Shown: positions 42,837 to 52,337 of the stretch, one piece after another
How positions within the stretch are numbered: position 1 is the first letter of the stretch
How the letters are laid out: the number at the start of each line of letters is the position of its first letter
NCBI RefSeq assembly: GCF_002159835.1
Contig: NZ_NFJL01000016.1
Location: 1 to 64,000 of the forward strand
Direction: 5' to 3'
DNA from: Blautia sp. An249
GTDB lineage: Bacteria; Bacillota; Clostridia; Lachnospirales; Lachnospiraceae
DNA length: 64,000 bases
Position numbers and translations under genes: made by a program
Notes under the pieces: generated by a model
Told to the model about the DNA's origin: nothing
The model's input: the letters and a program-made list of their open reading frames with translations, nothing else
Database searches by the model: none

Positions 42837-43763
42837 TCATCGTTCCTGGTCTCTCTGGCGCTTCTTCTGCCACGCCTCCAGCAGTTTGATAATGGTTTCC
42901 TGCATCCGCTGGGGCGTATAGCTTTTGGGGAAATACTTCCGCAGGGTGTCGGAGGTGAAAGTCACTTTGTCGAGATCACTTTTCTTTTCCTCACCCATGA
43001 TGACGCGCATCATATCGAGGGTCAGATGTCCCTCCTGGCTGTATTTCTTGAGTCGCTGAGCCTGGGAGAGAGAGGGGGTAGCCTGTTCGCTGTCCATCGC
43101 GTCCAGCAAATCCCGCTGTTCTTCTTTTTTGAGAAAGGACAGCTCATAAGCCGGATTGAGGGCGATTTTCTTTTCATCGACCATATCCAGCAGTTCGGGA
43201 ATCAGCTCCGTCAGGCGGATATAGCGCTGCACCTGGTTCCTACTCGAACCAGCCTGCTGCGCCAACAATTCATCTGCACGCAACTTCGTCCCAAGTTGGG
43301 ACGAAGTTAAGTCCCCCCGTGCGCCTTGGTGTTTCATAGCCTCCAGCTTCATCTTGTAAGCAAAGGCCCTTTCGCTGGGGAGCAGGCTTTCACGTTGTAA
43401 GTTGCTGTCCACCATGATGATAGTGGCAGCATCATCGTCCAGGTCTCGGACAATGACAGGCATGGTTTCTTTCTCGGCCAGCTCACTGGCCCGGTGCCGC
43501 CTGTGACCGGCAACCAGCTCATAGCCGCCCTCCGGGTCCGGGCGGGCGATCGCCGGAACCAGAACACCATACTGCCGAACGCTGTCGGCGGTCTCCATCA
43601 TGGCCTCGTCATCCTTGACTTTGAAGGGATGCCCCTTAAATGGGTGCAGCTCAGACAGCGGAATTTCCTGTATCTTCTCCAGCTTGGCATCCTGGCGGCT
43701 TTCCTCGGTGGAAAACAAATCATCGTATGGAGCCAGCTCTACTTTTTTCGCGCTGCTTTTCAA
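42837..43763 (-). CDS. parB: ParB/Spo0J-family partition protein
   Basis: 308 residues. ParB N-terminal domain (QIPLSELHPFKGHPFKVKDD; the conserved GHRRHRASELA box at about residue 86), a helix-turn-helix region (DELLAQQAGSSRNQVQRYIR) and a dimerisation tail. Binds parS-like sites and works with ParA to maintain the ICE or control its genes. The start is TTG at 43763 with AAGGAGGTG about 9 bases upstream and lies 44 bases inside parA. Confidence 0.93.
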   Translation of the reverse strand: MKSSAKKVELAPYDDLFSTEESRQDAKLEKIQEIPLSELHPFKGHPFKVKDDEAMMETADSVRQYGVLVPAIARPDPEGGYELVAGHRRHRASELAEKETMPVIVRDLDDDAATIIMVDSNLQRESLLPSERAFAYKMKLEAMKHQGARGDLTSSQLGTKLRADELLAQQAGSSRNQVQRYIRLTELIPELLDMVDEKKIALNPAYELSFLKKEEQRDLLDAMDSEQATPSLSQAQRLKKYSQEGHLTLDMMRVIMGEEKKSDLDKVTFTSDTLRKYFPKSYTPQRMQETIIKLLEAWQKKRQRDQER

Positions 43764-44541
43764 GTTTTATCACCTCCTTGGTCAGATTCTTATAGCCCTC
43801 GGCCACCTTGCCATTAGGGTCATGGGCAAAAATGCTTTTGCCCTCGGCGCTGATCTCCTTTGCCCGGACAGAATGGGGAATCTCGGTGCCGAACACCTTG
43901 ATTTTGCTGCCATAGGTCTCCCGCAGCAGGGCGGCAATCTCCTTGGCGAAGTTGGTGCGGTTGTCCACCATCGTCAGCAATATGCCGTCGATCTGGAGCT
44001 TGGGGTTGATCTGCCGCTTCACCTTGTTTACGGTCTGGAGCAGCTGTTCCAGGCCCTTGGCGGGCAGGTACTCCGCCTGAACGGGGATTATGACCCTGTT
44101 GGCGGCGGCCAGGGCGTTGACCGTGAGCATACCCAGGGATGGCTGGCAGTCAATCAGGATATGGGAATACTGTCCCTTGAGCGTGTCCAGATACTGCCGC
44201 AGGATGGTCTCTCGGCTCATGGCGTTCACCAGGGAGACCTCCATGCCGGAGAGCTGGATGTCTGCGGGCATCAGGTCAACGCCCTCCGGGTGGTGCAGGA
44301 TACCCTCGCCGGGGCGCAGCGGCTCGTCCATCAGGATACGGCCCATCGCGTCGGACAGGGTAAAGGGCAGCTTGTCCGGCTGGGGGTGGCCCAGGCTGAT
44401 GGTCAGGCTGCCTTGCGGGTCCCCGTCGATCAGCAGCACTTTCTTTCCGGCCTGCGCCAGCCCAATCCCCAGGTTCGCGCAGGTGGTTGTCTTGCCAACG
44501 CCGCCTTTCTGGTTGGCGATGGCGATGATTTGCGTGTTCAA
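43720..44541 (-). CDS. parA: ParA-family partition ATPase
   Basis: About 273 residues from a TTG at 44541 (GAGGTG about 6 bases upstream), which gives the family's usual opening NTQIIAIANQKGGVGKTTTC. The deviant Walker A KGGVGKTTT, the switch HILIDCQPSLGM and DGDPQGS are intact. It is the first gene of the long conjugation operon, next to the ICE right end. The frame is open to 44604, but no better start exists there. Confidence 0.94.
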   Translation of the reverse strand: MNTQIIAIANQKGGVGKTTTCANLGIGLAQAGKKVLLIDGDPQGSLTISLGHPQPDKLPFTLSDAMGRILMDEPLRPGEGILHHPEGVDLMPADIQLSGMEVSLVNAMSRETILRQYLDTLKGQYSHILIDCQPSLGMLTVNALAAANRVIIPVQAEYLPAKGLEQLLQTVNKVKRQINPKLQIDGILLTMVDNRTNFAKEIAALLRETYGSKIKVFGTEIPHSVRAKEISAEGKSIFAHDPNGKVAEGYKNLTKEVIKLEKQREKSRAGSIR

Positions 44542-44585
44542 TGACTTCACCTCATTTCTGAATTGTTCTATGGCTTCTGGAAATA

Positions 44586-44621
44586 GAAAAAGCCGCCACT
44601 TCAAAAATTGAAAGTGACGGC
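44586..44621 (-). terminator. Terminator between the ICE end and parA (1)
   Basis: Minus-strand stem GCCGTCACTT / AAGTGGCGGC (one wobble) followed by TTTTTCTATTT, only about 45 bases before the parA start. It should stop transcripts that enter from rpsI. Confidence 0.8.
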
Positions 44622-44656
44622 CTTTTCTTATCCCGGAATGAAATTCCCCGGAAACG

Positions 44657-44689
44657 CAAAAAGCGCCCAGTAGAAAATACTGAGCGCTT
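44657..44689 (-). terminator. Terminator between the ICE end and parA (2)
   Basis: Minus-strand stem AAGCGCTCAGTA / TACTGGGCGCTT, 5-nt loop, followed by TTTGCG. A second hairpin in tandem with the one at 44586. Confidence 0.7.
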
Positions 44690-44713
44690 GGCGATTAGAT
44701 TTATTCTCTTTTG

Positions 44714-44746
44714 TTCAAATTAGGTCAAATTCAGACAAACCGTTTT
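44714..44746. repeat. Integrase-arm-like repeats, set A
   Basis: Three consecutive units of the form TCAAATT-N3 at about 10-base spacing (CAAATTagg, CAAATTcag, CAAACCgtt). The last two units recur at 44903-44925 (GTCAAATT...CAAACC-TTT). Such repeats near an ICE end are typical arm-binding sites for a tyrosine integrase. Confidence 0.5.
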
Positions 44747-44863
44747 CACGAAAAAGGTCTCTTGGAGATGTATAAATAAACATCCCCTTGGCATCCCAAA
44801 ATCGCGTCTCGGTTGTCCTATTTTTTAACCCATAAGCCCTCTTTTTGGGGTGGTTGTCCACCA

Positions 44864-44888
44864 TTTAACCCATAGAAAACGGGTTAAA
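44864..44888. repeat. Palindrome near the ICE right end
   Basis: Perfect TTTAACCC / GGGTTAAA, 9-nt loop, with a further TTAACCCATA copy at 44825-44834. Lies between the two integrase-arm-like repeat sets. It may be a protein-binding site. Confidence 0.45.
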
Positions 44889-44902
44889 AGAGGCTTCGTT
44901 CT

Positions 44903-44925
44903 GTCAAATTGCGTCAAACCATTTG
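44903..44925. repeat. Integrase-arm-like repeats, set B
   Basis: GTCAAATT-N3-TCAAACC-ATTTG, a direct copy of part of set A at 44724-44746, close to the inferred end of the ICE. No gene lies between 44542 and 44984; the rest of that gap holds only the hairpins and repeats listed. Confidence 0.5.
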
Positions 44926-44931
44926 AAAAGG

Positions 44932-44966
44932 AAAAACCCCGGAAACCGCGTAGTTCCGGGGTTTTT
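44932..44966. terminator. Bidirectional terminator after rpsI
   Basis: Perfect 13-bp stem AAAAACCCCGGAA / TTCCGGGGTTTTT with 9-nt loop, 19 bases past the rpsI stop. T-runs on both strands. It probably ends the rplM-rpsI transcript, and may be host sequence. Confidence 0.92.
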
Positions 44967-44984
44967 GACCACTTTTGATAAAGT

Positions 44985-45377
44985 TTAGCGCTTGCTGAAC
45001 TGCGGAGCGCGACGGGCAGCCTTGAGGCCGTATTTCTTTCTTTCTTTCATACGTGGATCTCTTGTTAAGAAACCTGCAGCTTTCAGTGCCGGTCTGTAGT
45101 CAGCGTCTGCCTGAAGCAGAGCTCTGGCAACACCGTGTCTGATAGCACCGGCCTGTCCTGTATATCCGCCGCCGTGTACATTGATGATCGCATCAAATTT
45201 GCCTTCTGCTTCTGTAGCAACTAATGGCTGACGTACGATCACTTTCAGTGTCTCTAAACCAAAATATTCATCAATATCTCTTTTATTAATTGTGATTTTA
45301 CCGGTTCCAGGTACCAGGTAAACTCTTGCGATTGATTTTTTTCTTCTTCCTGTTCCGTAATATTTTGCGTTAGCCAA
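44985..45377 (-). CDS. rpsI: 30S ribosomal protein S9
   Basis: 130 residues, normal length, complete with the conserved end ([20 protein letters not shown] then QFSKR). Part of the small subunit head; the C-terminal tail reaches the P-site tRNA. It follows rplM by 17 bases in the usual L13-S9 operon. The ICE right end lies immediately downstream of its stop, so the 3' end of rpsI or the spacer after it is the probable integration region; the coding sequence itself is intact. Confidence 0.98.
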   Translation of the reverse strand: MANAKYYGTGRRKKSIARVYLVPGTGKITINKRDIDEYFGLETLKVIVRQPLVATEAEGKFDAIINVHGGGYTGQAGAIRHGVARALLQADADYRPALKAAGFLTRDPRMKERKKYGLKAARRAPQFSKR

Positions 45378-45394
45378 TATTCTCTACCTCCTCA

Positions 45395-45823
45395 CTAAAA
45401 TGTTAATGTTTCCGGTTTCTGAGCTTCATGTTTGTGCTCAGGTCCAGCGTAAACGAAAAGCTTCTTTAACATGCTTCTTCCTAAAGGTCCTTTGGGAAGC
45501 ATACCTTTTACTGCCAGTTCGATTACCTTTTCCGGTTTCTTATCTAACATTTCTTTTAATGTAGTCTCTTTCATTCCTCCTACATATCCAGAATGACGAT
45601 AGTAGATTTTCTGTTCTAATTTCTTTCCGGTCACTTTCACCTTATCCGCATTTACAACGATTACATAATCACCGGTATCTACGTGAGGTGTAAACTGTGG
45701 TTTATTCTTTCCTCTTAAAACGCCGGCGATTCCTGATGCCATACGGCCCAGTGTACAGTCAGCAGCGTCAACTACATACCATTTTCTTTCGATTTTATCT
45801 GGATTAGCCATATAAGTCTGCAT
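45395..45823 (-). CDS. rplM: 50S ribosomal protein L13
   Basis: 142 residues, complete. Conserved L13 elements are clear: [19 protein letters not shown] near the start and [20 protein letters not shown]. One of the early-assembly proteins of the large subunit. Has its own consensus promoter and a structured leader of about 150 bases. Confidence 0.98.
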   Translation of the reverse strand: MQTYMANPDKIERKWYVVDAADCTLGRMASGIAGVLRGKNKPQFTPHVDTGDYVIVVNADKVKVTGKKLEQKIYYRHSGYVGGMKETTLKEMLDKKPEKVIELAVKGMLPKGPLGRSMLKKLFVYAGPEHKHEAQKPETLTF

Positions 45824-45913
45824 GGTTATACCTCCTGTATATAATCTGTATCAATCAATATTTTGTCTGCATTTCTTATGCATTTTTCATATTTTTGAAA
45901 CGTTCATGCGGAT

Positions 45914-45971
45914 AGCAGAATGTCCGAACTGCTTTGAGACGTCTGAGCCGGGGCTTTGGCTTATAGACATC
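45914..45971 (-). promoter_or_regulatory. Structured rplM leader, candidate L13 autoregulatory RNA
   Basis: The transcript leader before rplM folds into two hairpins: GATGTCT / AGACGTC with an inner AGCC / GGCT (45938-45971), and AGCAG / CTGCT (45914-45933). L13 leaders that bind the ribosomal protein are known in Firmicutes; the match here is by position and shape, not by a covariance search. Confidence 0.5.
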
Positions 45972-45994
45972 TTCGCACTACGTCACATTGAGTT

Positions 45995-46023
45995 ATTATA
46001 TTATATCTGGTATTTTGTGTCAA
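45995..46023 (-). promoter_or_regulatory. Consensus promoter of rplM-rpsI
   Basis: Perfect TTGACA (46018-46023), 17-base spacer and perfect TATAAT (45995-46000) on the minus strand. A sigma-A promoter of full consensus, as expected for ribosomal protein genes. Confidence 0.92.
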
Positions 46024-46049
46024 CCATTTTTCCGCCTTATTTTCGATTT

Positions 46050-46790
46050 TTAATCAAAAAAAGCAATCCCCATCAGCGTCAGCCCATGAGCCGGAGCTGT
46101 GGGTCCGGCAGCTTCCCGGTCACAGGCTTCTAAAATCTCTTTTACCTGTTCCGGCGGATACTGTCCGTTTCCCACTTCTATCAGAGTCCCCGCAATAATC
46201 CTTACCATATTGTACAGGAATCCCTCTCCGGAGATACGAATGGTGATCATATCCCCGTCTTTCCATATTTCTATAGCTGTTATGGTACGGATGGTGCTTT
46301 TTACCTGAGCCTTCGCTCCGCAGAAACTTTTAAAATCATGACGGCCAATGAGATACGATGTGGCCTCCCGCATTTTTTCCACATTCAGGGGATAGTGATA
46401 GAAATAAGAATACAGTCGTTCCGTGGGCACCGGAAACCGCCGGTTTAAGATCCTGTATTCATAAGTCTTTTCGCTGTCGCAGTATCGGGGATGAAATTCC
46501 GCCTCCACCTCTTCCGACAACTGAATGCGGATGTCCTCCGGAAGCCGCTGATTTAAAGCATAGGAAATCTTATCCCCCGGAATTCTCGTATTGGTATCGA
46601 ATACCGCCACGTTTCCCAGGGCATGAACGCCCGCATCCGTTCTGCTGGCTCCGATTGTCTCGATTTCTTCCCCCAGAAGTTCAGACAGTTTTTCATTTAA
46701 AATCCCCTGAACGGTTACTCCGTTGGGCTGTACCTGCCACCCGCAGTAGTTTGTTCCGTCATATGCCACTACCAATCCTACCCGTTTCAT
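46050..46790 (-). CDS. truA: tRNA pseudouridine(38-40) synthase TruA
   Basis: 246 residues. Isomerises uridines 38-40 in the anticodon stem-loop of tRNAs. The catalytic Asp lies in GASRTDAGVHALGN (about residue 50), with YDGTNYCGWQ near the N-terminus and FLYNMVRIIAGTLIEVG near the end. Usual neighbour of the Ecf genes and L13-S9 in Firmicutes; 52 bases after ecfT. Confidence 0.97.
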   Translation of the reverse strand: MKRVGLVVAYDGTNYCGWQVQPNGVTVQGILNEKLSELLGEEIETIGASRTDAGVHALGNVAVFDTNTRIPGDKISYALNQRLPEDIRIQLSEEVEAEFHPRYCDSEKTYEYRILNRRFPVPTERLYSYFYHYPLNVEKMREATSYLIGRHDFKSFCGAKAQVKSTIRTITAIEIWKDGDMITIRISGEGFLYNMVRIIAGTLIEVGNGQYPPEQVKEILEACDREAAGPTAPAHGLTLMGIAFFD

Positions 46791-46842
46791 AAATCCTCCT
46801 TAAAAAGCCGCTGCAAAATCCATTTTCTGCCGCGGCCTTTGT

Positions 46843-47646
46843 CTATAATCCTGCTATTCGAAAACCGATTGCAATTCCCATATAAAGAACTAAAATTCCA
46901 AAAGCGATCCAGTCCCCGGATGCATATTTCAGAGGTTTCATCTGGGTTCTGCCCGCACCTCCATGGTAACATCTGGCTTCCATAGCCATGGCCAGATCGT
47001 TGGCCCGCCGGAAGGCAGAGATAAATAACGGAACTAAAAGAGGAACCATATTTTTGGCTCTCTGAATGAAGTTTCCGCTTTCAAAATCCGCTCCCCTTGC
47101 CATCTGCGCCTTCATAATTTTATCCGTCTCTTCCAGTAAAATAGGAATAAAGCGAAGGGCTATGGACATCATCATGGAAATTTCATGAACGGGAACGTGA
47201 ATCTTGTTCAGCGGACGCAGCAGTCTCTCCAGTCCGTCTGTAAGCTGGTTAGGTGTGGTCGTAAGAGTCATCACAGAGGAACCGATTACCAGATAAATTA
47301 ACCGGATTGCCATTTTTACAGCCAGGGAAACACCCTCTTTCGTAATTTTCAGGATGCCAAACTTCCACAAAACCTCTCCCGGAGTCAAAAGCATATTGAA
47401 GAACACGGTAATCATCAGAATAATTACGATGGCCTTCAGACCTTTAAAAATAAATTTTACCGGTACCGTGGAAAGTTTAATCATTGCCGCCAGAAATATC
47501 GTGGCTACCAGATAACCCAAAAACGTATGGAACACAAAGACCGAAATCAGAAAAGCCAGCGTTCCGATAAATTTTGTTCTGGGATCTAACCGGTGAAGCA
47601 CCGATTTTCCCGGATAGTATTGTCCTATTGTAATATCCCGGATCAT
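46843..47646 (-). CDS. ecfT: Energy-coupling factor transporter membrane subunit EcfT
   Basis: 267 residues with four to five membrane segments and the two cytoplasmic helices carrying the Ala-Arg-Gly coupling signature (MARGADFESG near residue 180; the second is AMEARCYHGG near 230). It links the ATPases to vitamin-binding S components. Overlaps ecfA2 by 4 bases. Confidence 0.95.
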   Translation of the reverse strand: MIRDITIGQYYPGKSVLHRLDPRTKFIGTLAFLISVFVFHTFLGYLVATIFLAAMIKLSTVPVKFIFKGLKAIVIILMITVFFNMLLTPGEVLWKFGILKITKEGVSLAVKMAIRLIYLVIGSSVMTLTTTPNQLTDGLERLLRPLNKIHVPVHEISMMMSIALRFIPILLEETDKIMKAQMARGADFESGNFIQRAKNMVPLLVPLFISAFRRANDLAMAMEARCYHGGAGRTQMKPLKYASGDWIAFGILVLYMGIAIGFRIAGL

Positions 47647-48515
47647 GATTTTTCCTTTCCGCCCTGGTTCTTGTGCAGAGCCTTTAGTATACTTTCTTTC
47701 GCTTCCTCCACCGTAGTTGCTCCTGTATCCACATCCAGTCCCCGAGCTTTCAGTTCATGCATGATGTACGTAATCTGCGGAGCAGCAAGACCAATTTGCT
47801 CCAGTTCCCGATAGTGGGAAAACACTTCTTTGGGTACTCCGTCAAAGGCTACTTTTCCCCCGTTCATAACAATAATCCGTTCCACATATTTCGCAATATC
47901 TTCCATGCTGTGGGATACCAGAATGATGGTAATCCCCCTCTTTTTATGGAGAAGGGCTATTTCATCCAGAATCTCATCCCGCCCCCTGGGATCCAGTCCT
48001 GCTGTAGGTTCATCCAGAATCAGTATCTTTGGATTCATTGCCAGAACTCCGGCAATGGCCACCCGTTTTTTCTGTCCCCCGGAAAGTTCAAAGGGGGACT
48101 TCTGATAATATTCTTCCGGAATTCCCACCTGAGCCAGCGCCAGTCTGGCCTGCTGTTCTGCCTCTTCCTGGCTGTATCCCTGGTTCTTTGGTCCGAAACA
48201 GACATCTGTGATAATATCCGTCTCAAATAGCTGATGTTCCGGATACTGGAAGACCAGTCCTACCTCGCTTCTTAAATGCCGCAGGTTATACTTTTCTTCC
48301 CAGATATTCTCTCCGTTATATAAAACTTCTCCCCGGGTGGGGCGGATTAAGCCGTTAAAATGCTGGATTAATGTGGATTTTCCGCTTCCTGTGTGCCCGA
48401 TCATTCCAATAAACTGTCCGTCCGGGATCTTAAGGCTGATATTTTCCAGAGCATGAATTTCATATGCACTTCCCGGATTGTACGTATAAGTTACATCTCT
48501 TAATTCTATTGACAT
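47643..48515 (-). CDS. ecfA2: Energy-coupling factor ATPase EcfA2
   Basis: 290 residues. Walker [10 protein letters not shown] (about residue 40), signature [17 protein letters not shown] and Walker [14 protein letters not shown] are intact. Second of the two ATPases that drive ECF vitamin/metal uptake. Overlaps ecfA1 by 10 bases and ecfT by 4. Confidence 0.95.
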   Translation of the reverse strand: MSIELRDVTYTYNPGSAYEIHALENISLKIPDGQFIGMIGHTGSGKSTLIQHFNGLIRPTRGEVLYNGENIWEEKYNLRHLRSEVGLVFQYPEHQLFETDIITDVCFGPKNQGYSQEEAEQQARLALAQVGIPEEYYQKSPFELSGGQKKRVAIAGVLAMNPKILILDEPTAGLDPRGRDEILDEIALLHKKRGITIILVSHSMEDIAKYVERIIVMNGGKVAFDGVPKEVFSHYRELEQIGLAAPQITYIMHELKARGLDVDTGATTVEEAKESILKALHKNQGGKEKS

Positions 48516-49351
48516 ATCGCGTTTACCAACTCCTCAATTGTCAGAATCCCCTCCGGAATCTCTGCGCCGGCTAACTTCAGTTCGTGAGCCAGGAGGGTTA
48601 CCTGAGGAACATCTAATCTGTACTTTTTCAGGGTTTCTACCTGGGAGAAAATCTCTCTGGGCGTTCCCTTCATTACGATTTGTCCCTGATCCATCACATA
48701 GACTTTATCTGCATAAACCACTTCCTCCATGTAATGGGTAATCAGGATAACCGTAACGTTTTCCTTTTCATTTAACTCCCGCACAGCATGCAGAACTTCT
48801 TTCCGGCCGTTGGGATCCAGCATAGCCGTAGGCTCGTCTAAGATAATGCAGCGGGGATGCATGGCCATCACACCGGCAATGGCCACCCTCTGTTTCTGTC
48901 CCCCGGAAAGTTTATTGGGTGAATGGTGGCGGTAGGAAATCATCCCCACCTTTGCCAGGGAATCATCTACCCGTTTCCAGATGTCGTCCGTGGCCACCCC
49001 CATGTTTTCCGGGCCGAATCCCACGTCTTCTTCCACTACCGTGCCAATAATCTGGTTATCCGGATTCTGGAAAACCATTCCGGCTTTCTGTCTGATTTTC
49101 CAGAGATCCTCCTCTTCGGCTGTGGATGTTCCATCCACCCACAGAGTCCCCTCCGTAGGCAGAAGCAATGCGTTCATATGCTTGGCCAGAGTGGATTTTC
49201 CGCTTCCATTATGCCCCAGAACAGCGATAAACTGCCCTTCTTTAATATCCAAATCCACACTTTCTATGGCATGGCTGCCTTCCTGTACGTTTCCATTGTC
49301 GTCGTATTTTACATATTCAAATCCCAGTTTCTTCGCCTTAATAATTCCCAT
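48506..49351 (-). CDS. ecfA1: Energy-coupling factor ATPase EcfA1
   Basis: 281 residues. Walker [10 protein letters not shown], signature [15 protein letters not shown] and Walker [14 protein letters not shown] are intact. First gene of the ecfA1-ecfA2-ecfT-truA run; it starts 30 bases after engB ends, so it may share the transcript of the protease genes upstream rather than that of the ribosomal protein operon it usually follows. Confidence 0.95.
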   Translation of the reverse strand: MGIIKAKKLGFEYVKYDDNGNVQEGSHAIESVDLDIKEGQFIAVLGHNGSGKSTLAKHMNALLLPTEGTLWVDGTSTAEEEDLWKIRQKAGMVFQNPDNQIIGTVVEEDVGFGPENMGVATDDIWKRVDDSLAKVGMISYRHHSPNKLSGGQKQRVAIAGVMAMHPRCIILDEPTAMLDPNGRKEVLHAVRELNEKENVTVILITHYMEEVVYADKVYVMDQGQIVMKGTPREIFSQVETLKKYRLDVPQVTLLAHELKLAGAEIPEGILTIEELVNAICQ

Positions 49352-49381
49352 GACTGCCTCCTGTAAAAAGCCTCTGTATTT

Positions 49382-49987
49382 CTACTTCTGTTCTGGTTCT
49401 TTCAGCCCCAGCAGCTCATCCATTAAATCCCATATTTCTTCTCTTCCCTGCTTACTGGCTGCAGAAAATGGTATAATTTTTCCGCCGGGACGCAGATTCA
49501 GCCCTTCTTTAATCATTTTTACATGTTTGGGAAGCTGGCTTCGTTTTAATTTATCTGCTTTCGTGGCAATAATAATGGGTTCATATCCGTTATAGATCAT
49601 CCAGTCATACATCATCCTGTCATTTTCTGAGGGTTGGTGACGAATATCAATCAGTAAGAAAACGGCCTTTAACATTCTGGAATGATGCAGATATTTCTCT
49701 ATCATCTTTCCCCATTTTTCTTTTTCCGAAACGGCCGTTTTTGCATAACCGTAACCCGGAAGGTCTACCAGATACATCACATCATTGATATTATAAAAAT
49801 TAATGGTCTGTGTTTTTCCCGGCTGGGCGCTGGTTCTGGCCAGAGACTTCCGGTTCATCAGCACATTAATCAGAGAGGATTTCCCCACATTGGATTTTCC
49901 GGCAAAAGCGATTTCCGGCACCTGATTACTGGGCAGTTTACTGGTAATTCCACATACAATATCTAAAGATACGTTCTTTATTATCAT
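49382..49987 (-). CDS. engB: Ribosome-biogenesis GTPase EngB (YsxC)
   Basis: 201 residues. G1 GKSNVGKSSLINVLMNRK, G3 DLPGYGYAK and G4 TKADKLKR are visible. The GTPase helps assemble the large ribosomal subunit and is usually encoded after lon, as here (16-base gap). Confidence 0.97.
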   Translation of the reverse strand: MIIKNVSLDIVCGITSKLPSNQVPEIAFAGKSNVGKSSLINVLMNRKSLARTSAQPGKTQTINFYNINDVMYLVDLPGYGYAKTAVSEKEKWGKMIEKYLHHSRMLKAVFLLIDIRHQPSENDRMMYDWMIYNGYEPIIIATKADKLKRSQLPKHVKMIKEGLNLRPGGKIIPFSAASKQGREEIWDLMDELLGLKEPEQK

Positions 49988-50003
49988 GTAACTTCTCCCT
50001 TTT

Positions 50004-52322
50004 TTAATTTGTAAAAGCTTCTGAAATCACATCCTGCATATTTTCCACATAGGCAATCCGCAGACCGCTTGTAATTTCTTTATCCATTTCCTGGACATCG
50101 GTTCTGTTTTCATCCGGAACCAGAACGGTTTTAATCTTTGCAAACTTGGCGGCCAGCAGTTTTTCTTTCAGTCCTCCGATGGGCAGCACATGTCCCCGCA
50201 GAGTGATTTCCCCTGTCATTGCCACCTCTGCTTTCACCGGCTTTTCCGTGATGGCAGAGAGCATTGCCGTAGCCATAGTAATACCGGCAGAAGGGCCGTC
50301 TTTGGGAACTGCCCCTTCGGGAATATGAATATGAATGTCATTGTTCCGGAAAAATTCCGGCGAGATTCCATAGCTGTCTGCCACAGAACGAATATAGCTG
50401 ATGCCTGCCTGGGCAGACTCTTTCATAACATCGCCCAACTGACCGGTAAGCAAAAGTTCTCCTTTCCCGGGCATGACGTTTACTTCTATCTGCAGGGTGT
50501 CGCCTCCTACGCTGGTCCAGGCCAGTCCCCTGGCAATTCCCACCTCATCTTTTTTATTGGCGGTTTTATATGTATATTTTACAGGACCTAAATAGGTTTT
50601 CAGATTTCTGGAAGTAACCACAATCTTCTCTTTTCCGTTCTCCAGAATTTCCCTTGCGGCTTTTCTGCAAATCTGTCCGATCTTTCTCTCCAGATTCCGG
50701 ACTCCGGCCTCCTTTGTGTATCCATTAATAATACTCTTATAGACTGCCGGCCGGATAATAAGCTGTTCCGGTTTCAGGCCGTGTACCGCAAGCTGCTTTG
50801 GCAGAAGATGAAGACTGGCAATATGCTCTTTCTCATTTTCTGTATAACTGGAAAGCTCGATAACCTCCATTCTGTCTAAAAGGGGACGGGGAATTTCCTG
50901 TATGTCGTTGGCAGTGGCAATAAACAGCACTTCTGACAAATCAATGGGAATTTCCACATAGTGATCACTGAAATGGCTGTTCTGTTCCGGATCCAGTACT
51001 TCCAACAGGGCAGAAGAAGTATCTCCTCTGTAGTCCCCGCTTGTTTTGTCAATCTCATCCAGAAGCATCAGCGGATTTCCTACCCCTGCCTGTTTCAGAG
51101 CTTCTGCAATCCTTCCCGGCATAGCTCCCACATATGTTCTTCTGTGCCCGCGGATCTCTGCCTCGTCCTTTACGCCTCCAAGGCAGATCCGCACATACTT
51201 TTTGTTCAGGGCCCGTGCCACCGATTTGGCTATGGACGTCTTTCCTGTTCCCGGCGGTCCCGCCAGACATAAAATCGGGCTTTTCCCTTTCTGTGTCAGA
51301 AGGCGGACAGCCAGAAATTCCATAATTCTCTGCTTTACATCTTTGAGTCCGTAGTGATCCTCCTCCAGGATCCGGTTTGCTTCTTTCAAATCCTCGCAAT
51401 CCCGGGAATAATGTTCCCAGGGCAGGGCCAGAAGCATCTCAATATAGGTGCGCAGTACCGGGCTTTCCGCCGCATTTGCATTGATACTTTTAAAGCGGTC
51501 AATTTCCTTTATAATTTTATCTTTTACTTCCCGGGAAGCAGCCAGCTCTTCTGCCTGTTTTTTATATTTTTCTGCATCTGTCTGAGGATTGTCTTCTCCC
51601 AGTTCTTCCCGGATGAGGTTAAGCTGTTCTCTCAGAATATATTCTCTCTGGTTTTTGTCAACTCTCTCTTTTACCTTCTTCTGCAAATCATGGGTAATCT
51701 GAATAATCTGAATCTCATTGCTTAAAATCACACCCAGAAGTTCATACCGCTCGGACAGGGTTACTGCCTCCAGCAGCCTCTGCTTGTCCTGATAGCGGAT
51801 GGGAAGATGTACGCAGATCTGATCCACTAACTGCTCCACATCCTCAATGTTTAATATCTGGCTGACCAGTTCCCTGCTGATTTTCCCGTTTTCTGAACAA
51901 TAGCTCTGGAACAGCTCTTTCAGACTCCTGCACATGGCCTTTTTCACATTATCGGCAATGGGCAGATCCTCTTCCTCAGCAAAATGTGCAATTTCAAATT
52001 CCAGATAAGGCTGTTCTTTTTCAATGCTCAGTAACTCCGCCCGCTCGATTCCTTCCACCAGAACCCGAATCAGATTCTGGGGAAGCTTCACTACCTGCTT
52101 AATATACGCAATGGTGCCGATTTGATATAAGTCAAGAAGACCCGGTGTTTCCACATCCGGATCTTTCTGGCTTACTAAAAATATTTTCTGATCTTTTAAC
52201 ATGGCCGCCTCAATTGCTTTAATGGAACGCTGACGGCTCACGTCAAAATGGATAATCATTCCCGGCAGAATGGTTGTTCCCCGCAATGCAATCGCCGGAA
52301 TGGTTTCTATTAAATTTTTCAT
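50004..52322 (-). CDS. lon: ATP-dependent protease Lon
   Basis: 772 residues, full length. N-terminal substrate domain, AAA+ domain with Walker [14 protein letters not shown] (about 355) and a C-terminal protease domain with the catalytic Ser in [11 protein letters not shown] and the Lys in [12 protein letters not shown]. Degrades misfolded and regulatory proteins. Between clpX and engB on the same strand. Confidence 0.98.
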   Translation of the reverse strand: MKNLIETIPAIALRGTTILPGMIIHFDVSRQRSIKAIEAAMLKDQKIFLVSQKDPDVETPGLLDLYQIGTIAYIKQVVKLPQNLIRVLVEGIERAELLSIEKEQPYLEFEIAHFAEEEDLPIADNVKKAMCRSLKELFQSYCSENGKISRELVSQILNIEDVEQLVDQICVHLPIRYQDKQRLLEAVTLSERYELLGVILSNEIQIIQITHDLQKKVKERVDKNQREYILREQLNLIREELGEDNPQTDAEKYKKQAEELAASREVKDKIIKEIDRFKSINANAAESPVLRTYIEMLLALPWEHYSRDCEDLKEANRILEEDHYGLKDVKQRIMEFLAVRLLTQKGKSPILCLAGPPGTGKTSIAKSVARALNKKYVRICLGGVKDEAEIRGHRRTYVGAMPGRIAEALKQAGVGNPLMLLDEIDKTSGDYRGDTSSALLEVLDPEQNSHFSDHYVEIPIDLSEVLFIATANDIQEIPRPLLDRMEVIELSSYTENEKEHIASLHLLPKQLAVHGLKPEQLIIRPAVYKSIINGYTKEAGVRNLERKIGQICRKAAREILENGKEKIVVTSRNLKTYLGPVKYTYKTANKKDEVGIARGLAWTSVGGDTLQIEVNVMPGKGELLLTGQLGDVMKESAQAGISYIRSVADSYGISPEFFRNNDIHIHIPEGAVPKDGPSAGITMATAMLSAITEKPVKAEVAMTGEITLRGHVLPIGGLKEKLLAAKFAKIKTVLVPDENRTDVQEMDKEITSGLRIAYVENMQDVISEAFTN

Positions 52323-52337
52323 CCGTTTGCCTCCTTG

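Larger units (their letters stand above)
2658..44930. mobile_element. Integrative and conjugative element (Tn1549/CTn-like), left end outside window
   Basis: A continuous block of ICE genes: sigma-like factor, bcr cargo, relaxase/MobC, full conjugation cluster and ParA/ParB. The right end lies between the integrase-arm-like repeats and the terminator 3' of rpsI, near 44930; the exact att site cannot be set without the left junction. Integrase and excisionase genes are not in the window and are expected left of the IS66 element, since in Tn916/Tn1549-like elements the sigma-like gene precedes xis and int. Confidence 0.85.
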
